In this document: positions 8,047-15,988 of the stretch, piece after piece
How positions within the stretch are numbered: position 1 is the stretch's first letter
How the letters are laid out: every line of letters starts with the position of its first letter
DNA from: Actinomycetes bacterium
GTDB lineage: Bacteria; Actinomycetota; Thermoleophilia; Solirubrobacterales; Solirubrobacteraceae
Length of the DNA stretch: 40,947 nt
Direction: 5' to 3'
Assembly: GCA_021820105.1 (NCBI GenBank)
Contig: JAKAED010000015.1
Location: 1-40,947 of the forward strand
The notes under the pieces: generated by a model
What the model saw: the letters and a program-made list of their open reading frames with translations, nothing else
Database searches by the model: none
What the model was told of the DNA's origin: nothing
Program-made: the position numbers and the translations under genes

Positions 8047-8907
8047 ATGAGCAGCGTCAGGGCGCGGATCGCGCCCTACCTGCTGAGCTTTCCCGGCTGG
8101 TTTTGGCTCGGCCTGTTCTTCCTGCTGCCGATCATCACGGTCCTGTCGGTGGCACTACAGACCGGCAATCCGGACACGGGGTACACATTCACCTGGCACT
8201 GGAGCGAGTTCAGCACGGTACTCAGCAACTACAACGGCGAGTTGGTGCGGTCGTTCATCTACGGTGGCATCTCAACGCTCGCCGCGTTTGTGATCGCCTA
8301 CCCGATGGCCTACTGGATCGCGTTCCACGGTGGACTGCACAAGTCAACCTACCTGTTCATCATCCTGCTGCCGTTCTTTGTGTCGTTCGTGATCCGCACG
8401 CTGGCGTGGCAGTTCCTGCTGTCGGACAACGGCATCGTTCTGGGCTCGCTCAAGAGCATCGGCCTGTTGCCGCAGAGCACGCACGTGCTCTCCACCCCGT
8501 TTGCGGTGATCGCCGGACTCACCTACAACGCGCTTCCCTATATGGTGCTGCCTCTGTACGTGGCGATCGAAAAGATCGACAGGCGTGTCGTACGCGCGGC
8601 CGGCGATCTCTATGCCAGCGGGGTTCAGGCCTTCTTCCGCGTGATCCTGCCGCTCTCCTCCGCCGGTATCTTCGCCGGCTTCCTGCTCGTCTTTGTGACC
8701 AATGTCGGTGACTACGTGAACGCCTCAATCCTCGGCGGACCAGGTACGACCATGATCGGCAACGTGATCCAGAACTCCTACCTGGAGAACCTTGACTATC
8801 CAACCGCGTCCGCGCTCTCCTCGATCCTGATGGTGCTGCTGCTGTTCGTGATCTGGCTCTACGCCAGGGTCTTTGGGACCGAGGCGGTTGAGGAGGCGGT
8901 CGCGTGA
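8047..8907 (+). CDS. potB: Polyamine ABC transporter permease, PotB-like
   Basis: This 286-residue membrane protein has about six predicted transmembrane helices, beginning with FWLGLFFLLPIITVLSVAL. The cytoplasmic EAA-type loop, which docks to the ATPase, is seen in AAGDLYASGVQAFFRVILPL. Strings such as NALPYMVLPLYVAIEKID and FVTNVGDYVNASILGGPGT are typical of the PotB permeases. The start ATG at 8047 lies 19 bp after potD, and the end overlaps potC by 4 bp (GTGA), showing translational coupling. With PotC it forms the membrane channel. Confidence 0.92.
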   Translation: MSSVRARIAPYLLSFPGWFWLGLFFLLPIITVLSVALQTGNPDTGYTFTWHWSEFSTVLSNYNGELVRSFIYGGISTLAAFVIAYPMAYWIAFHGGLHKSTYLFIILLPFFVSFVIRTLAWQFLLSDNGIVLGSLKSIGLLPQSTHVLSTPFAVIAGLTYNALPYMVLPLYVAIEKIDRRVVRAAGDLYASGVQAFFRVILPLSSAGIFAGFLLVFVTNVGDYVNASILGGPGTTMIGNVIQNSYLENLDYPTASALSSILMVLLLFVIWLYARVFGTEAVEEAVA

Positions 8908-9746
8908 GCACGGTCGAGCTACCCACCGCCACCGTTCCGCGCGAGCCTAAGCAGGGTCGTGGACCGCTCCGTCTGGGCCGCTTCGTGCTGCCGGTCTATA
9001 CCTGGCTGGTGATCCTCTACACGGTCATTCCCATCGTGCTGATGATCGTCTACAGCTTCAACCAGGCACCGAGCGGCCGCATGACCTTCCAGTGGCTCGG
9101 GTTCACCACGCAGTGGTACCAACATGTCTTCCAGATCCCCGACCTGACCAACGCGCTGGTCAACTCGCTGATCGTGGCCGGCAGCTCCTCGCTCATCTCG
9201 GCCATCATCGGTACGCCGTTGGCGATTGCGCTGGCGCGTTACCGGTATCTGGGACGCAATGTGACCGAGGGCGTGATCTTCACGAACATCGCAGCGCCGT
9301 CGGTCGTCGTCGGGGCATCGCTGCTGTCGCTGTTCATCACACTCAATCTGAACCGTGGCCTCGTGACGATCATCATCGCCCACGTCTCCTTCTGCATCGC
9401 CTTTGTCGCGATCGTCGTCCGCGCGCGGATCGTCGGGCTTGATCGCTCGATTGAGAAGGCCGCCTATGACCTGGGAGCAACTCCCTGGGTCGCCTTCCAG
9501 AAGGTGCTGCTGCCGTTGATCATGCCCGGCATCATCGCCGGCATGCTGCTCGCCTTTGCGATGTCGATCGACGACTTCATCATCACCTCGTTCGTGGCCG
9601 GTCAGACGCTCACGTTCCCGCTCTGGGTCTACGGTGCGGTCAAGGTCGGCATCCCGCCGCAGGTCTTCGTGATGGGTACCTTGATCTTCTTGATCGGTGT
9701 TGTGCTCGCGCTCGTGAACGTGTTCATGCAGCGCCGGCGAGCTTGA
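8904..9746 (+). CDS. potC: Polyamine ABC transporter permease, PotC-like
   Basis: This 280-residue protein has about six transmembrane segments. It starts at GTG 8904, overlapping the potB stop. The EAA loop is KAAYDLGATPWVAFQKVLLPLIMPG, and the following AMSIDDFIITSF segment is a hallmark of PotC-type permeases. It is the last gene of the transporter operon. A tRNA gene begins 37 bp later on the same strand, and no clear terminator separates them. Confidence 0.93.
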   Translation: MSTVELPTATVPREPKQGRGPLRLGRFVLPVYTWLVILYTVIPIVLMIVYSFNQAPSGRMTFQWLGFTTQWYQHVFQIPDLTNALVNSLIVAGSSSLISAIIGTPLAIALARYRYLGRNVTEGVIFTNIAAPSVVVGASLLSLFITLNLNRGLVTIIIAHVSFCIAFVAIVVRARIVGLDRSIEKAAYDLGATPWVAFQKVLLPLIMPGIIAGMLLAFAMSIDDFIITSFVAGQTLTFPLWVYGAVKVGIPPQVFVMGTLIFLIGVVLALVNVFMQRRRA

Positions 9747-9783
9747 GTCGCCTCCCCCCGGCGCCTGTCAAACTCCCAGGCAC

Positions 9784-9856
9784 GCCCGCTTGGCGCAATT
9801 GGTAGCGCACCTCACTTGTAATGAGGCGGTTGTCGGTTCGAGTCCGACAGCGGGCT
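9784..9856 (+). tRNA. tRNA-Thr (anticodon UGU)
   Basis: A complete cloverleaf can be folded. Acceptor GCCCGCT (9784-9790) pairs with AGCGGGC (9849-9855). The D stem GCGC/GCGC encloses AATTGGTA. The anticodon stem CCTCA/TGAGG holds the loop CTTGTAA with anticodon TGT at 9817-9819. The T arm is GTCGG-TTCGAGT-CCGAC. The discriminator base is T and CCA is not encoded. It reads ACA and related threonine codons. In many actinobacteria a tRNA-Thr precedes rpmG-secE; here it stands alone between the pot operon and a phospholipase-like gene. Confidence 0.95.
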
Positions 9857-9868
9857 TGGCCGGTGTCC

Positions 9869-9905
9869 GTGCCGCAGCAGGATCCGCGGACGGCGGATCC
9901 GGCAC
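9869..9905 (+). terminator. Two-part hairpin after tRNA-Thr
   Basis: GGATCCGC (9880-9887) and GCGGATCC (9893-9900) form a perfect 8-bp stem with a five-base loop. An outer GTGCC (9869-9873) can pair with GGCAC (9901-9905). It begins 13 bp after the tRNA, a fitting place for a terminator or processing structure, but there is no T-tract. Confidence 0.45.
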
Positions 9906-10141
9906 GACAGCGCTCTCCGAATCCTAACCGAGCCCTATTCACAGCTGGCACTCCCGGCGGCGTCCGTCACGTAGACTCGATCCTGAGGTGCAGCTTGACG
10001 CCACGTGGGTTCCAGGTGGCGCGTGCGGTGCTGGGAAAGGTCGGATGTCCAGCAGTGCTGGGACCATCCGTGCACGATCCCAGGCTGGCGTGGCGGTTTG
10101 CTGTGACCTGATCACGACTTGCGAACCATGGACGTTTCACA

Positions 10142-11197
10142 GTGACCATCACCAGGCTCAAGAAGCACCCAATAGCGGGAGTGATGGCAGTTGTGATGAC
10201 GATCGCTCTTACGTGCTCCGGCGCGGCCATCGCCGCGAAGCGTCCTGCCGCCGCGACCTTCTACCGACTGGTCCAATACCCAGCCGCCGGCTTTTCCGGG
10301 TTCTACGGGCAGATCAACGCTGCCAGGCACTCAATCGACATGGAGATCTACGAGCTCAGCGACCCGATGGCGGAGCGTGATCTTGCCCGCGCGGTCAGCC
10401 GCGGCGTGATGGTGCGGGTGCTGCTCGACAAGGCCTACTCCGGCGGAGAGGTGAACCATTCCGCCTTCTCGTTCCTGCGCTCGCATGGGGTTCAGGTCCG
10501 GTGGGCCCCGGCGCACTACATATTTCACATCAAGGCCACCACATTTGATCGCCGCGTCACCGATATCTCCACTGCCAACCTGACCGCGGCGTATTACGCG
10601 ACCACCAGGGACGCTGAGGTCATCGACAGCAATCCAGTTCAGGTACGGGCGATCGAGCGGACCTTCGCAAATGATTGGGCGGCCGGCTCGCGCGGCACTC
10701 CGCGGACTCAGACGGTTCAGGCTCCGGGTCTGGTCTGGTCACCCAACACCGCAGCGGGCTCTGCTGAGGATGCGCTCGTTGCGCAGATCCAGCACGCCCG
10801 TACAGCGCTCGAGTTCGAGTCAGAGGAACTCAGTGACACACGCGTCTACACGGCGCTCGCCGCTGCGGCTCGCCGGGGAGTCAGCTGCCGCATCGTCATG
10901 ACGGCCTCCGGTCAATGGACCAAGGCGTTCACCGCGGTGACGCGAGCCGGCTGCCGTGTGCACGTTTTTGCCGACAACGCCTCGACCCTCTATATACATG
11001 AGAAGTTCATCCTCGATGACCCGGGCAGCGCGTCACAGTCGTTGCTGATCGGTTCTCAGAACGCGAGTTGGACCTCCCTGCACGAGGACCGTGAGCTCGG
11101 GCTGGTGATCTCCGACCCGCATGGAGGCGCGGCCGTGATCAGCGGCGTCAACAGCGCCTTCCAGAGTGACTTCGCTGGCGCAAAGGCCTGGCATTGA
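10142..11197 (+). CDS. Secreted phospholipase D-like protein
   Basis: This 351-residue protein has two PLD-like domains. A signal peptide is clear: KKHP followed by the hydrophobic run AGVMAVVMTIALTCSGAAIAA. Both HKD motifs are present: HIKATTFD (H129, K131, D136) and HEKFILDD (H286, K288, D293). The Ser/Asn residues that follow each motif (DISTANLTAA and LIGSQNASW) are also in place. This suggests an active phosphodiesterase acting on lipid or nucleic acid outside the cell. The fold resembles Nuc/PLDc_2 family proteins. The GTG at 10142 is the natural start before the signal peptide. The 285 bp upstream contain only the hairpin after the tRNA and no other gene I can recognise. Confidence 0.82.
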   Translation: MTITRLKKHPIAGVMAVVMTIALTCSGAAIAAKRPAAATFYRLVQYPAAGFSGFYGQINAARHSIDMEIYELSDPMAERDLARAVSRGVMVRVLLDKAYSGGEVNHSAFSFLRSHGVQVRWAPAHYIFHIKATTFDRRVTDISTANLTAAYYATTRDAEVIDSNPVQVRAIERTFANDWAAGSRGTPRTQTVQAPGLVWSPNTAAGSAEDALVAQIQHARTALEFESEELSDTRVYTALAAAARRGVSCRIVMTASGQWTKAFTAVTRAGCRVHVFADNASTLYIHEKFILDDPGSASQSLLIGSQNASWTSLHEDRELGLVISDPHGGAAVISGVNSAFQSDFAGAKAWH

Positions 11198-11279
11198 ACC
11201 ACTCCGCCTCCCCGTACAAGGGACGCGGCTGAATTACTGCTGCGGGCAGCGGGGTCCGGCTGACAACATCTGGGTACCG

Positions 11280-12698
11280 GTGTCATCGCCCTGGAACAGA
11301 CAACTCCCAGAAAGCATCCTCCGTGCCGCCTTCAGCGACGCTGAGCAAGGCGCATTCTGGTCGCGCACACAGCCGCCGCGGGATCCACATGCACCGTTGG
11401 AAGGCATCCTGGAAGGCGACCTCTGCATCATCGGCGGCGGTTTCACGGGACTCTGGGCGGCGCTGTACGCCAAGGAGCAGTCACCTGAGCGCAGCGTGAT
11501 TCTGCTCGAGCAGGCCCGCTGTGGATCGGGGGCGAGCTCGCGGAATGGCGGGTTCCTCAACTACTCGCTCACGCATGGAGTCGAGAACGGCCGCTCCCGC
11601 TTTCCGGACGAACTGGACGTCATTGAGCGTCTGGGGATGCAGAATTTCAACGAGCTCACGGCGGATCTCGAGCGCCACCGAATCGATGCAGAGCTGGAGC
11701 TGACAGGCGAGCTCGCGGTGGCCGTCACGTCAGGGCAGTTGGGCGAACTGGAGGCGCGTGCTGCGGCGGCCGTTGACCGAACGGCTGAGTTCCTGGACCG
11801 CGAGGCGATGCAGGCTGAGATCCACTCGCCCTTGTACCTGGGCGGTCTGTGGCGCCACGAGGGTGCTGCGCTTGTGAATCCGGCAAAGCTCGCAGAGGGG
11901 CTCCGGCAGGCCGCCGTTGCGGCCGGTGTCGTCATCCACGAGCACTCGAGTGTCCGCCGCCTTCGAAACGGTGCTCGCGGGCTTGAGGCGATCACGGAGG
12001 CGGGCCTTGTCCGCGCTGACCGCATGCTCTTGGGCACCAGCGCGTACCGGCCGCTGCTGCCGGCGATCGGTCGCTATATCGCTCCTGTTTATGACTACGT
12101 GCTGGTGACCGAGCCGTTGACCGATGAGCAGCTCGACGCGATTGGCTGGCGACGCCGTCAGGGCGTCAGCGACGCCGGCAATCAGTTTCATTACTACCGC
12201 CTGACGGCCGACAACCGCATCCTCTGGGGTGGTTACGAGGCCGTGTATCGGTACGGTGGCCCAGTAGGCCCAGAACTGGACGACGACGAGTCGACCTTCA
12301 TGGCTCTGGCGAGCAACTTCTTCACGAACTTCCCACAATTGAAGGGCGTGAGGTTCACGCACCGCTGGGGCGGAGCGATCGACACCTGCAGTCGCTTCTC
12401 GGTGTTCTTCGGGCGGGCCTTCCGCGGGCGCGCCGTGTACGCGCTCGGCTACACCGGACTGGGCGTCGGAGCGACTCGCTTCGGCGCACGCACCGGCCTG
12501 GATCTGCTCTACGGCCGCCAGAGTGAGGCGACCGCATTGCGCTTTGTGCGCCGCCGCCCGGTGCCCTTCCCGCCGGAGCCGCTGCGCAGTGCCGTCATCC
12601 AACTCACCCGCAACCGCCTTGCCGCGGCGGACCGCACCGGTCGGCGTGGCCTCTGGCTGCGTTCACTGGATCGACTGGGACTCGGCTTCGACAGCTGA
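11280..12698 (+). CDS. FAD-dependent oxidoreductase of the DadA/glycine oxidase/PuuB type
   Basis: From GTG 11280 the protein has 472 residues. A Rossmann FAD-binding motif IIGGGFTGLWAAL (first Gly at residue 52) is followed by E in VILLEQ and by GASSRNGGF, the signature of the amine/amino-acid oxidase family (DAO fold). The C-terminus has GYTGLGVGATRFGARTGLDL, the second FAD contact. Gamma-glutamylputrescine oxidase (PuuB) and sarcosine/glycine oxidases share this architecture. A role in polyamine breakdown is tempting because of the Pot importer 1.5 kb upstream, but this is inference only. The start is uncertain: the frame is open back to 11166, overlapping the previous gene, and no Shine-Dalgarno sequence is obvious. 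Confidence 0.8.
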   Translation: MSSPWNRQLPESILRAAFSDAEQGAFWSRTQPPRDPHAPLEGILEGDLCIIGGGFTGLWAALYAKEQSPERSVILLEQARCGSGASSRNGGFLNYSLTHGVENGRSRFPDELDVIERLGMQNFNELTADLERHRIDAELELTGELAVAVTSGQLGELEARAAAAVDRTAEFLDREAMQAEIHSPLYLGGLWRHEGAALVNPAKLAEGLRQAAVAAGVVIHEHSSVRRLRNGARGLEAITEAGLVRADRMLLGTSAYRPLLPAIGRYIAPVYDYVLVTEPLTDEQLDAIGWRRRQGVSDAGNQFHYYRLTADNRILWGGYEAVYRYGGPVGPELDDDESTFMALASNFFTNFPQLKGVRFTHRWGGAIDTCSRFSVFFGRAFRGRAVYALGYTGLGVGATRFGARTGLDLLYGRQSEATALRFVRRRPVPFPPEPLRSAVIQLTRNRLAAADRTGRRGLWLRSLDRLGLGFDS

Positions 12699-12758
12699 AT
12701 GGGGCGCAGGCCCGGATCCCGACTGTAACGGTGCCTGTCCATCCGGGTAACGATTGTG

Positions 12759-13466
12759 ATGGACGACCGGCGACACCACATCCGCGCCCGCACAAGGGGT
12801 GTCAGTCCACTCACCTATTGGCTGGTGCGGACGCCTCTGCAGCTGTTCTTCCACACCTACCTGCGGATGTCCCGGATCGGTCGCGAGCACGTCCCGGACC
12901 GAGGCCCGGCGATCATCGCCTCCAACCACCGCAGTTTCTTCGACCCCTTCATCATCGGGACGATGGCGCGGAGGCCGATGTATTACGTCGCCAAGCGTGA
13001 GCTGTTCGAGCTTCACCCGCTGCTGAGCCGCCTGCTGAGCGCGCTGGGCGCGTTCCCGGTGGACCGGGGGAGGGGCGATCGAGACACCATCGAGACCGCC
13101 AAGCAGCTGCTCGCCCGCGGGGAGCTCGTGCTGATCTTCCCCGAGGGAACCCGGACCCGGCCGGGACCGCTCGCACACCCCAGGCGCGGTGTCGGCCGCC
13201 TGGCGCTGGAGACCGGAGCGCCCGTCATTCCACTCGCGATCATCGGCACGGAGGACATCCGTGACGGCCTTTGGCTGCGGCCGCGGCGAGTACGAGTGCG
13301 AGCGGGCCGAGCGCTGCACTTCCCGCACGTGGACGAGGCCACGCCGGCAGCCGCAGAGATCGTCACAGGCCGCGTGTGGGGATGTGTGCAGCTTCAGTGG
13401 GCCTGGCTCGGTGGTGCCGTCGAGTCTGAGCCCTCACCAAGCTCCGTGGAGCAACAGGCAGCCTGA
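12759..13466 (+). CDS. 1-acyl-sn-glycerol-3-phosphate acyltransferase-like (PlsC family)
   Basis: This 235-residue membrane-associated acyltransferase would take part in phospholipid synthesis, adding the second acyl chain to lysophosphatidate. The four family blocks are visible: NHRSFFD (H57, D62 form the HX4D charge relay), a GAFPVDRGRGD block, FPEGTRTR (residues 127-134) and VIPLAIIG. The ATG at 12759 is preceded in frame by GTG at 12756, so either may be used. The C-terminal 40 residues, rich in Ser, Pro and Glu, are not part of the domain. The gene sits 60 bp after the oxidoreductase and 30 bp before an ECF sigma factor. Other lyso-lipid substrates are possible for this family. Confidence 0.85.
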   Translation: MDDRRHHIRARTRGVSPLTYWLVRTPLQLFFHTYLRMSRIGREHVPDRGPAIIASNHRSFFDPFIIGTMARRPMYYVAKRELFELHPLLSRLLSALGAFPVDRGRGDRDTIETAKQLLARGELVLIFPEGTRTRPGPLAHPRRGVGRLALETGAPVIPLAIIGTEDIRDGLWLRPRRVRVRAGRALHFPHVDEATPAAAEIVTGRVWGCVQLQWAWLGGAVESEPSPSSVEQQAA

Positions 13467-13496
13467 TATGCGCCGCTCCCAGCTAGGCTCCGTCCA

Positions 13497-14048
13497 GTGG
13501 AACCAGAATCGGCGACCAGCAAGGCGGAGCTTGATCGTCGTTTCAGCGAGCTCTACCGCGAACACCTGCGGGACGTCTACTCGTACAGCTTCTACCGTGT
13601 CGGTAACCACCATGACGCTGAGGATCTCACCGAACAGACCTTCCTGCAGGCCTACCGCCACTTTGAACGCGCCCTGCGCGAGTCGGACGGGCGGCCACTG
13701 CGACCGTGGCTCATTCGCATCGCTCACAACCTGGCGGCGAACTTCTACCGGGACCGATCACGCAAGCCGCAGGCGGCGATTGAGGACGCCGACATGATCT
13801 CCACGCCGCACACGACTGAGGCCTTGGTTGAGGGGCGAGAGGAACTCGCGTTCATCCTCGACGGTGTCCAGCAGCTCCCCGACGATCGCCGCGAGGCGCT
13901 GATCATGCGCTTTGCCCTGGGCATGGACAATCGTGAGATAGCCAGGGCCATGGGCCGATCCGATGGTGCCACCAAGGTCCTGCTGCACCGCGCCATCAAG
14001 CAGCTTGAGGGCATCGTCGGCAGCAGCGGCGAAAATGGGGCGAGATGA
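13497..14048 (+). CDS. ECF-type RNA polymerase sigma factor
   Basis: This 183-residue protein has the two-domain ECF layout. Region 2 spans about residues 20-90 and includes DVYSYSFYRVGNHHDAEDLTEQTF and the RPWLIRIAHNLAANFYR segment of region 2.4. Region 4 spans about 115-175 and includes LPDDRREALIMRFALGMDNREIA, then a helix-turn-helix ending in GATKVLLHRAIKQL. The start is GTG 13497. The last codon overlaps the next gene (ATGA at 14045-14048), which encodes a single-pass membrane protein, the usual layout for a sigma factor with a membrane anti-sigma partner. The target promoters cannot be read from this window. Confidence 0.92.
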   Translation: MEPESATSKAELDRRFSELYREHLRDVYSYSFYRVGNHHDAEDLTEQTFLQAYRHFERALRESDGRPLRPWLIRIAHNLAANFYRDRSRKPQAAIEDADMISTPHTTEALVEGREELAFILDGVQQLPDDRREALIMRFALGMDNREIARAMGRSDGATKVLLHRAIKQLEGIVGSSGENGAR

Positions 14049-14389
14049 TGGCGGGCAACGTCGAAGCCCTGCTCCGTGAGGCGCTGGCGCCGGTGGACCC
14101 CCCGGTACGCCTGACCGAGCAGCTGGAGTCAACGCTGAGCGTGATTGCCGAGGCCGCGCAGGAGGAGCTTGAGGGCTGGGAGCTTGCGGCGATGCGCGAT
14201 CCTCGCAACTGGGTGCGTCCGCTGGTCGCCGCGGGGATCACCGTGACCGCCGGGAGCGCGCTGGTCGCGCTTCGTGTCCGGGGCAGGCGCCCACTGCGGC
14301 GTAAGCAGAGCGCGTCCCTGATCGAGTACGCGGAACGAACCCTGCAGGACATCGCTGAGGAAGCACGTAGGGTGCTACCCGACCGCTGA
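14045..14389 (+). CDS. Small single-TM protein coupled to the ECF sigma factor; candidate anti-sigma factor
   Basis: This is a 114-residue protein I do not recognise by family. It has an acidic helical N-terminal half (about 1-52), one predicted membrane helix rich in Ala, Gly and Val (about 54-75, VRPLVAAGITVTAGSALVAL), and a strongly basic stretch RVRGRRPLRRKQ before a short helical tail. It starts at ATGATG overlapping the sigma factor stop, so it is co-translated with it, and ends 5 bp before a rhomboid protease gene. Position argues for an anti-sigma factor or membrane sensor. No zinc anti-sigma (HxxxCxxC) motif is present. The basic stretch after the helix favours the C-terminus in the cytoplasm, which leaves the topology open. 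Confidence 0.6.
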   Translation: MMAGNVEALLREALAPVDPPVRLTEQLESTLSVIAEAAQEELEGWELAAMRDPRNWVRPLVAAGITVTAGSALVALRVRGRRPLRRKQSASLIEYAERTLQDIAEEARRVLPDR

Positions 14390-14394
14390 GCGCC

Positions 14395-15279
14395 GTGCCG
14401 ACCTGTTACCGACATCCCTCCCGCGAGACGGCGGTATCGTGCTCCAACTGCGGTCGCCCGATCTGCACCGACTGCATGACGCCGACCCCCGTCGGCATGC
14501 GCTGCCCGGAATGTGCGGGCCAGCGCACCAAGGTCCGACGGATGCAGGGACGGGGCCCATCCGCCAGCTTCGCTCGTCCCGCCTCACCCTACGATCCCAG
14601 AACCTGGTCGATAACGCAGTTGCTGATCGCGATCAACGTCGTGGTCTTTCTCTGGGAGGTTGCTGACGGGGTCACGCTTGGGGGCTACGACACCGGTTGG
14701 TTATTCGACAACGGGGTGCTCTTCGGCCCGTACATGAGCCACGGTAACCACGAGTACTGGCGGTTGCTGACCTACGGTTTCCTGCACGCCAGCATCATCC
14801 ACATCGGCTTCAACATGCTCTCGCTCTGGTTTGTCGGCCGCGCGCTGGAGCCCGCGATCGGTCGTCTCTACTACGGCGCGATCTACTTCAGCGCACTGTT
14901 CGCAGGCGCCCTGGGCGCGCTGGCGTTCACGCCGGACCAGGCGACGCTTGGCGCCTCCGGCGCGATCTTCGGCGTGTTCGGAGCGCTGATCATGGTCGCC
15001 CGCGCCCGCCGGATTCCGCTGTGGCAGTCAGGGCTGCTGCCGATCCTGCTGTTCAACTTCATCTACACGCTGACCGTTGCGGGCGTCTCGATCGGTGGTC
15101 ACCTGGGTGGCCTGCTCGCCGGCCTGGTCGGTGGCTGGCTGGTCACCGAGTACGGCGAGAAACGCGACAAGCAGGCGTTCGCGCTCGGCGGTCTGTTCCT
15201 GATCGCGGTTGTCTCGATCGCGCTCGGGCTGGTATTTGCCGGGGGCTCAGGCCTCCTGCCCCACGGTTCTCGCCTGTAG
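14395..15279 (+). CDS. Rhomboid-family intramembrane serine protease with N-terminal zinc-finger
   Basis: This is a 294-residue membrane protein. The first 45 residues hold a cysteine-rich zinc-binding module (C4, C16-x2-C19, C24-x2-C27, C37-x2-C40). About six or seven transmembrane helices follow. Rhomboid hallmarks are the catalytic Ser188 in GASGAIFG and His236 in GGHLGGLLAG. The H-x-x-x-N segment HIGFNML and the loop with ALEPAIGRLYY are also present. It cleaves single-pass membrane proteins within the bilayer. It starts at GTG 14395, 5 bp after a gene for a single-pass protein, which is the obvious substrate candidate. The N-terminal zinc module is a feature of many actinobacterial rhomboids. 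Confidence 0.92.
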   Translation: MPTCYRHPSRETAVSCSNCGRPICTDCMTPTPVGMRCPECAGQRTKVRRMQGRGPSASFARPASPYDPRTWSITQLLIAINVVVFLWEVADGVTLGGYDTGWLFDNGVLFGPYMSHGNHEYWRLLTYGFLHASIIHIGFNMLSLWFVGRALEPAIGRLYYGAIYFSALFAGALGALAFTPDQATLGASGAIFGVFGALIMVARARRIPLWQSGLLPILLFNFIYTLTVAGVSIGGHLGGLLAGLVGGWLVTEYGEKRDKQAFALGGLFLIAVVSIALGLVFAGGSGLLPHGSRL

Positions 15280-15280
15280 C

Positions 15281-15310
15281 GGCTGCGGCGGCCCGCTGGC
15301 CACCGCAGCC
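15281..15310. terminator. Bidirectional terminator hairpin between rhomboid and cobalamin-binding-type genes
   Basis: GGCTGCGG (15281-15288) pairs with CCGCAGCC (15303-15310). After one mismatch, an inner GGCC/GGCC stem closes a CGCT tetraloop. The genes on both sides converge on it. The 13-mer CGGCCCGCTGGCC at its tip recurs exactly in the hom-thrC hairpin. Confidence 0.7.
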
Positions 15311-15323
15311 GGGCTGGCCTGGG

Positions 15324-15974
15324 TCACAGCTCGACTGTGATCGCCCGCGCGGCCAGCTCGTCGGTGACCGGCACCAACTCCGGATGGATCACGTTGGCGA
15401 GCAGTTCCAGACCGTCGATGATCCGCGGGCCGGGTCGTGAGAAGTAGGACGATGCGTCAAGCGCGACCACACGTGGGCGACGCGCTCCCCGCACCGCCAG
15501 GCGCACGCGGTCGATCCGGGCGGATGCCTCCTGGATCAGGTCAACAGCGGCGTCCTTGGTGTCTGTCGCCTGTGCGATCGTTCTTGCATCGCCAAGAACC
15601 TCTCCCACGGTGCGCGGGTCAAGCGCGATCACCAGCGGCTGGCTGTCGATCTCCTCGGCGAGCTCCCGCACATCCTCCACCGCAACGGCGCACACCCGGC
15701 AGAGCGCCTGGGTCACGATCAGGTCCGGCTGAAGGTCGGCGAGCAGGCCCCGATTGAGCTCGTAGATCGACTCGCCTCGGAGGCTCCGCTCCTTCACCAT
15801 CGCATCGATCGCGGCAGCACCCAGCCCCGGCGGCAGCGTGTCGCGCGTGACACGGGGGAGCGCCGTGGCCGCTGGCGGGTAGTCACATTCGTGCGTGACC
15901 GCAACCACGTCGTCACCGAGGCCGAGCGCAAAGAGCAGCTCGGTGGCCGAGGGAACAAGGCTTACGATTCGCAT
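15324..15974 (-). CDS. Short cobalamin/metal-chelate-binding protein of the BtuF/TroA-like fold
   Basis: This 216-residue protein begins MRIVSLVPSATELLFALG, the typical start of class III substrate-binding proteins of the BtuF group, followed by HECDYPP. It has no signal peptide or lipobox, so it should be cytoplasmic as encoded. It is shorter than the usual 260-300 residues and lacks the W-x-x-P-P-F-x-x-G-H-W segment found in many relatives. It ends in a variant with SRPGPRIIDGLELLANVIHP. No ABC permease genes are adjacent. It could bind a corrinoid or related ligand; the function is uncertain. It diverges from the pterin dehydratase gene 14 bp away. Confidence 0.7.
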   Translation of the reverse strand: MRIVSLVPSATELLFALGLGDDVVAVTHECDYPPAATALPRVTRDTLPPGLGAAAIDAMVKERSLRGESIYELNRGLLADLQPDLIVTQALCRVCAVAVEDVRELAEEIDSQPLVIALDPRTVGEVLGDARTIAQATDTKDAAVDLIQEASARIDRVRLAVRGARRPRVVALDASSYFSRPGPRIIDGLELLANVIHPELVPVTDELAARAITVEL

Positions 15975-15988
15975 ATGGGGTCAAAGAT

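Noticed and set aside
9784-9856. tRNA-Thr as an integration site for a mobile element
   Set aside because: No integrase gene and no second copy of the tRNA 3' end were found in the window.
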